DNA from: DUMJ01 sp964655195
Lineage (GTDB): Bacteria > DUMJ01
Direction: 5' to 3'
DNA: 13,443 nt
NCBI GenBank assembly: GCA_964655195.1
Contig: CAZZLK010000050.1
Span: forward strand, 1-13,443
The first letter of the stretch is position 1. The number at the start of each line of letters is the position of its first letter. Of the stretch, positions 6,402-13,443 are shown piece by piece. The translations under genes were made by a program, and so were the position numbers. Under the pieces are notes generated by a model. The model did no database searches and had not been told where the DNA came from. It worked only from the letters and a program-made list of their open reading frames with translations.

Positions 6402-7210
6402 AGTCTGTAGGGATAATAGGTCTGGGTATTATAGGGGGGTCTCTCGCCCTTTCTCTTAAGGAAAAGGGATACAGCATTGTGGGTATGAACAGGTCTAAAG
6501 AGCCTCTGGAGAAGGCTCTTAGCTTGAAGATAATTGATGAAGTAGCCCCTCTAGAATCCCCACCGGAAGTAGATGTGATCTTTGTCTGCACAGTAGTATC
6601 AGTTGTCCCATACTTTATAAGATTAGTGTTGGAAAAAACTAAAAATACTTTAGTGACAGATGTAGCAAGCACCAAAGGATTTATATTAAAAGAATTAAAG
6701 GACTTACCAAAAGAAAAGTTGACCCGGTTTATAGGTGGACATCCTATGGCAGGTTCAGAGAAGACTGGAATAGACTATGCAAAGAAGGACCTCTTTTTAA
6801 ATGCCACCTACTTTTTAACTCCAACGGAGTACACATCGGAGGAGACCGTAATTACTGTAAAGAGGATAGTGGAACTACTCGGAGCCAATCCTGTTTTTAT
6901 AAGCCCAGAAGACCACGATAGACTTGTAGCTTATATAAGTCACCTTCCGCAGATTATCTCTACCTGCCTCAGTGTAGTAGCTAGAGATAGAGTTGATGGA
7001 GACATCGTCTATTCAGGTAGAGGCTACAAAGATATGACCAGATTGGCGCACAGTAGTTTTTCTGTCTGGCGAGATATCTTATATACCAATAGACATAATA
7101 TAGTAGAGGCTATAGAAGTGTATAGAAAGTTCCTGGGAGATGTAGAAACATATATAGAAAATTGGGACGAAAAGAGGCTAGAAGATATCTTTAGGCTGGC
7201 AAGCAGCTAG
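6398..7210 (+). CDS. tyrA: Prephenate (or arogenate) dehydrogenase
   Basis: This enzyme oxidatively decarboxylates prephenate to 4-hydroxyphenylpyruvate, or arogenate to tyrosine. The Rossmann domain begins at the first residues with GLGIIGGS at 8-15. The catalytic domain shows DVASTK, GGHPMAGSEKTGI (His115, Ser120), SHLPQ with the catalytic-type His182, and GYKDMTRLAHSS. At the end of the second beta-strand, where NAD-specific enzymes carry Asp, this protein has Asn31 followed by Arg32 (VGMNRSK), which suggests NADP use. At 270 aa it ends after the helical dimerisation part, with no C-terminal ACT domain and no fused chorismate mutase or EPSP synthase. Control would then fall on AroF. Translation is coupled to aroF through the ATGA overlap. 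Prephenate versus arogenate preference cannot be read from the sequence. Confidence 0.93.
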   Translation: MKSVGIIGLGIIGGSLALSLKEKGYSIVGMNRSKEPLEKALSLKIIDEVAPLESPPEVDVIFVCTVVSVVPYFIRLVLEKTKNTLVTDVASTKGFILKELKDLPKEKLTRFIGGHPMAGSEKTGIDYAKKDLFLNATYFLTPTEYTSEETVITVKRIVELLGANPVFISPEDHDRLVAYISHLPQIISTCLSVVARDRVDGDIVYSGRGYKDMTRLAHSSFSVWRDILYTNRHNIVEAIEVYRKFLGDVETYIENWDEKRLEDIFRLASS

Positions 7211-7213
7211 CCT
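7193..7213 (+). terminator. Weak hairpin overlapping the tyrA stop
   Basis: AGGCTGGC and GCTAGCCT pair as an 8-bp stem (one G-U pair) around a 5-nt AAGCA loop. The tyrA TAG lies within the 3' arm. Only TTGGC follows, so there is no U-tract. It could mark the operon end before the convergent peptidase gene, or be chance. Confidence 0.25.
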
Positions 7214-7284
7214 TTGGCATTCCTCAAAAATAGTCTACCCGAAATTAGATTGTTTCCTCAAATATAAGACACTTGGGAGATTTA

Positions 7285-9729
7285 CTATTTTTCTACTAAC
7301 ACTATATGGTATGGTTCTAAGTTTCCTACACTATCTATAGCACGATAGATAAATCTATCTACATTAGCAGGTAGTGTAAATGGTTTCTCATATCTACTCC
7401 AGGCTAACCAACTGTTGGTGTTCTTGTCATGAAAAGCATATTCTATAGAGGATATCTCACTCTGATCATCTCTCGCTGAGAGGGTAACTTCTCTTCCGCT
7501 AATACTATGAGTAGAATGAGGATGATCTAAATCGGCATTAGAGTCATAACTTATAGTAAAGCTGTAATACATCTCATCACAGTCTTGCCAGTTTCCTCTA
7601 CGGATATAAAAATATATCATATCCCCTGGTATAACATTTACAGTGGCCTTTTTTAAAACATAGGGGATTCGATTAGACTCGTTATTCCCTCGAAAGACCC
7701 TTGATTCTTCTATAATACGCTGATTACCTTTCCAGATAGAAAATAAGATGCCATCATCTCTAGAGCTAATAGACGTTGCATCTACCCAATAGGTATTTAG
7801 CATAGCTGAAATGTATACTGTTCCGTGTCTTTCTGCCTTCCAGCCCAACATTACATCGGATCCCTCCCCTGGAAGTAACCATCCGCCCACACCTGGGTTC
7901 CTCCAATCGTTTAAGTCTCGTCCTGTAATCTGTAGGTAACGTGGGCCTGAATATCCAGCTCCTCCATTCCAAGAGTAGTTGTTTAATGTCCCCCAGGGTG
8001 CAACTATATTATCGAATATGGCGTTGTGGAATCTTGAAGGTGTTCCAATATAGTAGTACCAGTTGTTACCACCCTGGACTGAGGAAAACTGTCTAGGAAG
8101 GTTAAAAGTAGAAACTCCTGTCTGAGGACTTATAATACTAGAAGTAGTATTTATAATGTTGAACGGTTGAGAGTCTATAAAAGAATTGCTAGAACCCAGA
8201 TCCCATGGCATACCATCTGTTACCAAGACCCTTAATTTTATCCCTTCTCCTGAAGTTATTCCGGGGAAGTCCTTTGATATTGGATCTATACGACCACCTC
8301 CTCCGTAATATCCCTGTCCACTCGTATAAGGATAGACTGGTCTCCAAGATCTTCTTGTGTCCCAGGTAATTGTAGCATTTTTATTAGAGATTGAATTATC
8401 AACACCTAGACAGTACCATGACCTTGGACTAGAAGGAAAGTTAACGAAGAAGTAGGCTTTCAAATGTGGTATATCCATCTCATCTTCATCCTCTACAGTG
8501 GCACTAATCGTCAAAACTCCTGAATGGATATCACCACTATTTATTGTCTTACCGTTTATCTTTATATCTGAGACTTTTGGTTGATTATTCTTTATGGTAA
8601 CCCACTTAGTATTGTTGTTTACTAGACAACATTTAACTTCCCACGCTAAAGCAGGGTATCTTCTCTTCCAAGCATTCCAAAAATCGGCTAAATTATGAGG
8701 TTTGTCCTGAGATAGGATGGTCCAAATCTTCTTAAATGTCTGTTGACTTTGGTCGTTAATTGGGTCGTCATCATGGTTTGGACTTTCATCTTTACTCTGA
8801 GCAGAATCTACTAAATCCCAAAGCACATTGGTTGTATCAAATCCTCCACCACTCTCACAGTGGCTAGAGCCGATAGAATTCTCTGTATAATCACTATCTC
8901 TAGCCCAACGAGGGATGAATTCTGCCCACCCTTCTACAAAATCCCACTCTGGATTATTTGGTTCTGAAGAACTAAAATAAAAGAGATCTGGAAAATAAGC
9001 ATAGTGCATCAAGGCATGACCATATTCATGCTGAGCTTCATTAGGATAAGATGCTCCCTCTTGGCTCAGGAAAATAACAAAAATTGCCGCAGAAGCACCC
9101 TGACCAATATTACCTTCAAACATATGTTTTAGATCATTCGCCAGTGAGACAGCTGAAGGCCAAATTGCTATTACTCTTTCTGGGGTGGGCGAAACTTTTA
9201 AAACAGACCTCAACTTATAATAGACATCGGACATCGCTGAGAAGGATGCAAATGCAGGCCAACGGTCACTTGGAGCCACATAAACAAGATTGGAAAGATT
9301 TTGATTCAGTCCTGTTTCTATCACTTCAGTAGTAAAACTCCAGTCTGTTAATCCAGGAATCAGATTGAGAGGTCCCGGTATTATATAATTAATGACCCCT
9401 GGACCTTGAACATTAATTCCTTCGTTCCTACAGATGACCTTTAACTTAGGATCAATACGTTGATCAAGACCATCTCCCGGTGCATTATTCTCATATTTGA
9501 TAGTAAATCTACCTTCACTATCGGTCTGAGTACTTGCCAAAGGGTACAATCCCCAGTCATCCCAGACTTCTACTCTTGCGTACCGAATTGGAGTCCGGTC
9601 ATTCGAAGGGCCGTAGTATAATCTGCCTGAAAGAGTAATCTGTTTTGCCATAGCTATCCCAGAAGTCAAAAGAAATAAGACGGCAGTAAAAAGGATAACC
9701 TTCTTTAGCCTAATTCTAATATAAAGCAT
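7285..9729 (-). CDS. Large secreted protein: predicted gluzincin-type metallopeptidase with C-terminal beta-sandwich modules
   Basis: The frame extends to an ATG at 9747-9745, but the ATG at 9729 follows GGAGGTG (9742-9736) by 6 nt and is the better start, giving 814 aa. Residues 1-28 form a sec signal peptide (basic IRIRLKK, hydrophobic core, AMA then KQ as cleavage site). Residues about 30-80 resemble a carboxypeptidase-regulatory/transthyretin-like domain (GRLYYGP, RYARVEVWDD, TDSEGRFTIKY). HEYGH at 234-238 is a zinc-peptidase HExxH, and EGWAE at 266-270 offers the third-ligand Glu expected in gluzincins. Next come an Ig-like segment (about 384-440), a jelly-roll-like region opening with SSVQGGNNWYYYIG (about 549 onward, to 730), and a C-terminal module like the OmpL47/Ig-like type (VTLSARDDQSEISSIEY, YRAIDSVGNLE). 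Export and zinc peptidase activity are well-supported inferences; substrate is unknown, possibly a glycoprotein or polymer-bound target. No anchor is seen, so it is probably released. Confidence 0.8.
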   Translation of the reverse strand: MLYIRIRLKKVILFTAVLFLLTSGIAMAKQITLSGRLYYGPSNDRTPIRYARVEVWDDWGLYPLASTQTDSEGRFTIKYENNAPGDGLDQRIDPKLKVICRNEGINVQGPGVINYIIPGPLNLIPGLTDWSFTTEVIETGLNQNLSNLVYVAPSDRWPAFASFSAMSDVYYKLRSVLKVSPTPERVIAIWPSAVSLANDLKHMFEGNIGQGASAAIFVIFLSQEGASYPNEAQHEYGHALMHYAYFPDLFYFSSSEPNNPEWDFVEGWAEFIPRWARDSDYTENSIGSSHCESGGGFDTTNVLWDLVDSAQSKDESPNHDDDPINDQSQQTFKKIWTILSQDKPHNLADFWNAWKRRYPALAWEVKCCLVNNNTKWVTIKNNQPKVSDIKINGKTINSGDIHSGVLTISATVEDEDEMDIPHLKAYFFVNFPSSPRSWYCLGVDNSISNKNATITWDTRRSWRPVYPYTSGQGYYGGGGRIDPISKDFPGITSGEGIKLRVLVTDGMPWDLGSSNSFIDSQPFNIINTTSSIISPQTGVSTFNLPRQFSSVQGGNNWYYYIGTPSRFHNAIFDNIVAPWGTLNNYSWNGGAGYSGPRYLQITGRDLNDWRNPGVGGWLLPGEGSDVMLGWKAERHGTVYISAMLNTYWVDATSISSRDDGILFSIWKGNQRIIEESRVFRGNNESNRIPYVLKKATVNVIPGDMIYFYIRRGNWQDCDEMYYSFTISYDSNADLDHPHSTHSISGREVTLSARDDQSEISSIEYAFHDKNTNSWLAWSRYEKPFTLPANVDRFIYRAIDSVGNLEPYHIVLVEK

Positions 9730-9768
9730 CTCTACCACCTCCCTCATTAAAGGGTAAATTGCAAGTAT

Positions 9769-9796
9769 ATTCTAGCATAATAGAGGGGCCTGTCAA
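9769..9796 (-). promoter_or_regulatory. Strong sigma70-type promoter (extended -10) for the metallopeptidase gene
   Basis: On the minus strand a perfect TTGACA (9796-9791), a 16-bp spacer and TAGAAT (9774-9769) precede the gene. A TGC just before the -10 makes it an extended -10. Transcription would start near 9762, leaving a leader of about 33 nt with the GGAGGTG ribosome site. This is the best consensus match in the window and argues that the gene is its own transcription unit, separate from the sulfatase genes upstream. Confidence 0.7.
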
Positions 9797-10001
9797 GAAT
9801 TACGTGTTACCTATCTTCCTCATAGTTAACTTACTTAAAGCTGAAAAGATAAGACCAGTTTTTTATTATTCTAGTCCTTTATCCATCGACTATTCCAATC
9901 TTCTTTTAAAATCAATCTTTTCAGAGGAAATATTACTCTGCTGGAAAAGTTCAAGAAGTGATAGAGAAAGCGCATAAAAAATCCTCTATTCCAGGTCTTA
10001 T
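9797..10001. other. Gene-free spacer between the sulfatase operon and the peptidase promoter
   Basis: About 205 nt of AT-rich DNA separate the last sulfatase stop from the peptidase promoter. On the minus strand a T6 run (9983-9975 region) follows the sulfatase stop by about 20 nt, with at most a 3-bp stem before it, so any terminator is weak. A 10-bp inverted repeat (AGATAAGACC at 9847-9856 and its complement at 9994-10003) brackets most of the spacer. No credible gene is seen. Confidence 0.4.
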
Positions 10002-11375
10002 CTATTCTACACTGCTTGAGCTCATTTCATATTTGCCCTGGACTCCCTTTACTATTCTTCTGGCTCTTCTATTTCTAAAGTAGGAGCCAAATATAGAAGA
10101 TAGTCTTAAGGCTTCCTCCGGATACTTATCTATGAGATTGTTTTTCTCTCTTGGATCTTTATCCAGGTTGTAAAGTTCATCTGGTTCTCCCTCCGGTCTC
10201 TGTACATAACTCCAATGTAGGTCTCTTATACAGCGATCTATACCTTCATAGTAACCCATAATCACAGCTTCTCTATGAGTATTTCTATCTCCTTTTATTA
10301 CCGGCAGGAAGCTCTTACCATGCATACTGGATGTATTATTCTTAAGACCTATTATGTCCAGTATGGTTGGAAGGACATCTGGGAACTGGATGAGGGCAGA
10401 AATCTTATTACCAGCATACTCTCCCTTGGGAAATCTCATAATAAATGGTACTCTAAATAATTCACTATACATCCTATCGGCGCCCTTCAAGAACTTTCCA
10501 TGATCACAGAGGGGATGTCCGTGGTCAGCGGTTATAACTATAAGAGAGTCTTCATAGTAACCGAGCTCTTCTAATGCGTTAAATAAAGCGCCAAGACAGT
10601 GGTCTACAAATTCCGCCTCTCCTGCATATAGGCCCTGAATATACTTTATCTCTTCTGGTTTTGCCCAATCACTTGCCTTCCCTCCCATTGGCAGTATCAA
10701 TCTGGGTCCTCTGTAGTTTGGGTCTGTATACTTGTCGAATCTCTTAGGAGGGTCCCATGGTTCATGGGGATCGAAGGAGTCTATCCATAAGAATATCTTT
10801 TTATGTCCTCTACTCTTCTTTAGCCACTCTATAGCCTGAGACACGACCTGAGCTGGAAATCTTTTATCTTCCTCTTCCATATCATCTGTATTACTGAGGT
10901 ACTGTTCTACTCTATCTCTCCACTCCTGTGTGTAGTTCTCATTTACATAGTCTTCAACATTTCTTTTCGATCTCCATGAAGTATAAGGGTCGTACTCCTG
11001 TCCTCTGATCCATCTGTAAGAGTGGAATCCTCTGTGAAAGTTCATCCCCGGAGCCCTATAGTGATATGTATCAGATATAAGCCCACATACATAACCTTCC
11101 TCTCTGAGGATCTCAGCCATCGTTATATCTTCTTTTGTCAGCGGTTGCCATGGTCTGTAGGGAAGGGTAAACTGACCTGTCATCAGCTCTGTTCTTACCG
11201 GAATGGTTGGCAGTCCACCTGGATATACATTGTAGAATATCACGCTGTCTTTAGCAAATTTATCCAGATTGGGAGTATTACAGGGGGGAACACCTTCAAA
11301 TACAGGTTTACCCTCATTATAAAGGCTGATATGGTCCTGCCTAAAACTATCGAGCATTATAAAGATAAGGTTCAC
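10002..11375 (-). CDS. Sulfatase-family (alkaline phosphatase superfamily) hydrolase with Thr at the catalytic position
   Basis: The 457-aa protein has the sulfatase fold signature: FIMLDSFRQDH with metal ligand Asp9, CNTPNLDKFAKDSVIF, the nucleophile region, SFDPHEPW, and VITADHGHPLCDHGK with Asp284, His285 and Lys294, then the C-terminal LYNLDKDPREKNNL. The nucleophile motif, C/S-x-P-x-R in sulfatases, reads TIPVR at 57-61, so Thr57 replaces the residue that becomes formylglycine, while LMTG follows normally. Known Thr-nucleophile relatives (nucleotide pyrophosphatase/phosphodiesterase family) are phosphoesterases, so a phosphoesterase or other non-sulfatase role is a real possibility. The start is GTG at 11375-11373, preceded by an in-frame TAA and by AAGGGG 9 nt away. 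There is no signal peptide, so it should be cytoplasmic. It is the last of three co-directional genes, 24 nt after its neighbour. Confidence 0.88.
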   Translation of the reverse strand: MNLIFIMLDSFRQDHISLYNEGKPVFEGVPPCNTPNLDKFAKDSVIFYNVYPGGLPTIPVRTELMTGQFTLPYRPWQPLTKEDITMAEILREEGYVCGLISDTYHYRAPGMNFHRGFHSYRWIRGQEYDPYTSWRSKRNVEDYVNENYTQEWRDRVEQYLSNTDDMEEEDKRFPAQVVSQAIEWLKKSRGHKKIFLWIDSFDPHEPWDPPKRFDKYTDPNYRGPRLILPMGGKASDWAKPEEIKYIQGLYAGEAEFVDHCLGALFNALEELGYYEDSLIVITADHGHPLCDHGKFLKGADRMYSELFRVPFIMRFPKGEYAGNKISALIQFPDVLPTILDIIGLKNNTSSMHGKSFLPVIKGDRNTHREAVIMGYYEGIDRCIRDLHWSYVQRPEGEPDELYNLDKDPREKNNLIDKYPEEALRLSSIFGSYFRNRRARRIVKGVQGKYEMSSSSVE

Positions 11376-11399
11376 TTATATCATCCCCTTTCTCTTATT

Positions 11400-12722
11400 T
11401 TATGGATAGAACTTCCTGTCCAAGATCTTTGGTCTTTTCCCCTCTATCTCCTCTATCCTATTCAATAATCTCTCCTTTAACTCACTGGCGATATCTTTGT
11501 AATCTCTCCTGCCAGCCAGATTAATAAGTTCATAAGGATCAGCATAAAGATCATAAAGCTGATATTCTATATAGGTATCACTCTCTGAGTCTAACCAGCC
11601 ATCCTTATCCTCTGCTATCACACAGTACTTCCATCTCTCTGTCCTTATAGCTCTGGCTACACAGGATTCACTTATCTGAATAAACACCTCGTTTCTCCAG
11701 CTTTTAGTTTCTCTATTTAAAAGAGGTATAACACTCTTACCCTGCATAACTTCAGGTATAGGAAGCCCAACAGCATCTAGAAGGGTAGGGGCAATATCGA
11801 CTAGACTTACTAATTCAGGGATTACCAGAGACCTGTTAAATCCTGGTCCATAAATGATAAGAGGAATTCTTACAGAGGATTCATGGCAGCTACGTTTATA
11901 CTCTGTATTCCTGGTTCTGAAATGGCAGCCATGGTCTGAGAGAAATACTATAATGGTATCCTCAAAGATTCCTTTATTCTTAAGTGTTTCCACTATCCTT
12001 CCAAAACATTCATCCAGCCTTGCTATGCATCCATAGTAGTCCGGTAGTTGCTCCTGCCAGTCTCCAGGGAAAGGTCTTAGATCATAAGGAACAAAGGGAT
12101 TGGCATACCGTTCTCTATACCCTTGAGGGGCAACGAATCTATTCATATCGTTCTGATGATGGGGTTCTAGATAAGAGACAACCAGGAAGAATGGACTATT
12201 ATGTGGCTTTTCAATAAAGTTTATAACCCTTTCAGTTAATGCATCCACCCTGTAGCCATCGATATGTATGAGGTTACCGTCTTTGTCGTATAGATTTGTA
12301 TCATAAGGGTGCGAGGTAAACTCCAGAAGGTTGGCAACTTCCCAATAGTCCTCAAAGCCTGCCCTATACTCTGGAGGAACATATCCGTGACCCAACTCAT
12401 CAGGAGAAAGATGCCATTTGCCAATATAACCAACCTCATATCCAGCCTTCTTGAGACAATGGGCTAGGGTATTGTCCTCTGCCTTAAGCCCTAATCCATT
12501 CCTCCAGACTTTATGTGTGGTTGCGTACTGTCCTGTAAAGATACAACCTCTGGCTGGAGCACAGACTGGTTGATTTGTAAACGCAAGGTTAAATATAGTT
12601 CCTTCTTTAGCAAGTGCATCTATGTTCGGCGTTAAACCCAGAGGACTCCCATATATACCTACCGTATCCCATCTTTGCTGGTCAGTAAAAAATACCAGAA
12701 TATTTGGTCTTCTTTCAGTCAT
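11400..12722 (-). CDS. Cys-type arylsulfatase-family enzyme
   Basis: This 440-aa protein is a canonical type I sulfatase. It begins RPNILVFFTDQQRWD with metal ligands Asp14 and Gln15, then TPNIDALAKEGTIF. The formylglycine motif CAPAR sits at 54-58, followed by IFTG; Cys54 would be oxidised by a formylglycine-generating enzyme, which is not in this window. GKWHL (Lys102, His104), EPHHQ (186-190) and FLSDHG (Asp263, His264) with Lys276 complete the active site, and DLYADPYELINLAG is the usual C-terminal signature. It lacks a signal peptide, so predicted location is the cytoplasm, acting on imported sulfate esters. GGAGG (12734-12730) lies 7 nt before the ATG. It starts 18 nt after the partial sulfatase gene and ends 24 nt before the Thr-type gene, so the three are probably one operon. 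The substrate is not deducible; a choline-sulfatase or glycan sulfatase are both possible. Confidence 0.93.
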   Translation of the reverse strand: MTERRPNILVFFTDQQRWDTVGIYGSPLGLTPNIDALAKEGTIFNLAFTNQPVCAPARGCIFTGQYATTHKVWRNGLGLKAEDNTLAHCLKKAGYEVGYIGKWHLSPDELGHGYVPPEYRAGFEDYWEVANLLEFTSHPYDTNLYDKDGNLIHIDGYRVDALTERVINFIEKPHNSPFFLVVSYLEPHHQNDMNRFVAPQGYRERYANPFVPYDLRPFPGDWQEQLPDYYGCIARLDECFGRIVETLKNKGIFEDTIIVFLSDHGCHFRTRNTEYKRSCHESSVRIPLIIYGPGFNRSLVIPELVSLVDIAPTLLDAVGLPIPEVMQGKSVIPLLNRETKSWRNEVFIQISESCVARAIRTERWKYCVIAEDKDGWLDSESDTYIEYQLYDLYADPYELINLAGRRDYKDIASELKERLLNRIEEIEGKRPKILDRKFYP

Positions 12723-12740
12723 AATGATTCCTCCATAGAT

Positions 12741-13443
12741 CTATATTTTATCCCAGAATTTCAGATATTTCTCCTGAGTACCGATAGATTTAAGAAACTC
12801 AATAAGTCTTCTGTGGATTTCTATAGCTATATCTCTATGTTCGTCTATGAGATTTACCGTTTCCCTTGGATCTTCTTTTATGTGATACAGTTCAGACTTA
12901 ACTTCGCCAAGTGGATGTTGTTCTCTCTGAATACCATCTACAATACTTGTAAATGAAGGTTCCTTAACAGCCTCAGGATTTCCAGCATATATGAGCCTCC
13001 ACTCATCTGTAGTTACAGTTATCCTCTGTCCGGCGATAGGACCATATATGATAGCTGGGGAGGTGATAGCAAAATCTCTTATAGACTTCTTTTCTCCTTT
13101 AATGATAGGTAGGAAGCTCCTTCCATGCGTAGTTCCCGGATCTTCCACATTCAATAAGTCGAGGATTGTTGGCATTATATCAGGAGGTTGGACAAATGCC
13201 TTACATCTCCAGCCACCTTTAGCTTTTGGTAGTTTAATTATTAGTGGGATATGCGCCACTTCTTCATACAGAGGTGCAAGACCATGATAGTTCTTTTCCT
13301 CTAGTATAATGCTCTTTCCAGTGAGGTTATGCTCTCCGTGATAAAATCCATGATCTGTGGTAAATATTATGGCGGTATTATCGAATAATCCCAGATCTTC
13401 TATCTTAGCCAATAATCTCCCAACCCATCTATCCACCATAGTA
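12741..13443 (-). CDS. Sulfatase-family protein, partial (C-terminal about 234 codons)
   Basis: The reading frame is open to the right edge, so the true start and the nucleophile motif lie outside the window; the Met near the edge is internal (the preceding codon is Thr in the same frame). The visible part starts with MVDRWVGRLLAKIEDLG, the helix that normally precedes the metal site, then IIFTTDHGFYHGEH with the Asp-His metal pair and a downstream GKS Lys, and YEEVAHIPLIIKLP. PPDIMPTILDLL, THGRSFLPIIKG and the late LYHIKEDPRETVNL are standard C-terminal sulfatase signatures. It resembles the other two genes only at family level, not as a recent duplicate. As the first of the three minus-strand genes it should be closest to the operon promoter, outside the window. 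Whether it is Cys-, Ser- or Thr-type cannot be told here. Confidence 0.92.
   Translation of the reverse strand, partial: TMVDRWVGRLLAKIEDLGLFDNTAIIFTTDHGFYHGEHNLTGKSIILEEKNYHGLAPLYEEVAHIPLIIKLPKAKGGWRCKAFVQPPDIMPTILDLLNVEDPGTTHGRSFLPIIKGEKKSIRDFAITSPAIIYGPIAGQRITVTTDEWRLIYAGNPEAVKEPSFTSIVDGIQREQHPLGEVKSELYHIKEDPRETVNLIDEHRDIAIEIHRRLIEFLKSIGTQEKYLKFWDKI

Noticed and set aside
9016..9030. Metzincin assignment for the HEYGH protein
   Set aside because: The metzincin form HExxHxxGxxH is absent; after HEYGH the sequence is ALMHYAY, so a gluzincin-type third ligand (Glu266) fits better.
9730..9747. Six extra N-terminal codons of the metallopeptidase
   Set aside because: They contain the GGAGGTG ribosome site itself; the next ATG has ideal spacing and gives a cleaner signal peptide.
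9759..9977. 72-codon plus-strand frame starting with TTG in the spacer
   Set aside because: Its first 40 nt coincide with the strong minus-strand promoter of the peptidase gene, the start is a TTG with only AGGG before it, and the translation shows no domain pattern.
11022..11468. 148-codon plus-strand frame opposite the sulfatase genes
   Set aside because: It lies antisense to two clear sulfatase genes with conserved motifs and spans their junction; it is a by-product of their codon bias.
1..13443. CRISPR array, tRNA, rRNA or insertion sequence
   Set aside because: No regularly spaced repeats, no tRNA-like cloverleaf or rRNA core motifs and no transposase-like frame were noticed; nearly all of the window is accounted for by the listed genes.

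Overview
The window looks like part of a bacterial genome. It has Shine-Dalgarno-led genes packed into operons, a lipoprotein with a lipobox, and a complete-looking sec signal peptide. Base composition is AT-leaning, and Arg (AGA/AGG) and Ile (ATA) codon use is strongly biased, as often seen in thermophilic or deep-branching bacteria. The DAHP synthase is of the Thermotoga type (class I-beta with an N-terminal regulatory domain). The mix of several sulfatases with small jelly-roll proteins recalls uncultivated polysaccharide-degrading lineages. I cannot name the organism, and this placement is inference.

Layout. (1) 1-95, minus: the first 31 codons of a gene leaving the left edge, possibly a PAPS-reductase-family protein. 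(2) 225-905, minus: an unrecognised lipoprotein with a perfect GC-rich hairpin just past its stop. (3) 1043-1672, plus, divergent from it: a probable concanavalin A-like jelly-roll protein. (4) 1736-7210, plus: an aromatic amino acid operon aroE-aroC-aroK-aroB-aroF-tyrA. Three of its junctions overlap (ATGA at aroE/aroC and aroF/tyrA; 17 nt at aroC/aroK). (5) 7285-9729, minus, convergent with tyrA: a large secreted protein with a HEYGH zinc-peptidase signature and C-terminal beta-sandwich modules, behind a strong predicted promoter. (6) 10002 to the right edge, minus: three consecutive sulfatase-family genes, the first to be transcribed being cut by the edge.

How the genes work together. The operon encodes entry into the shikimate pathway (AroF), steps 2, 4, 5 and 7 (AroB, AroE, AroK, AroC) and the first tyrosine-specific step (TyrA). 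AroD/AroQ (step 3) and AroA (step 6) are not in the window and must lie elsewhere. The sulfatase trio reads as a co-transcribed catabolic or modifying cassette.

The points most worth a second look are: likely leaderless starts of aroE and aroB, with consensus-like promoters ending 8 and 12 nt before the ATG and no Shine-Dalgarno; a sulfatase-family enzyme whose catalytic Cys/Ser is replaced by Thr, beside a canonical Cys-type enzyme, both without signal peptides; and the modular secreted metallopeptidase. No CRISPR array, tRNA, rRNA or insertion sequence was seen. No gene-free stretch exceeds 300 bases.
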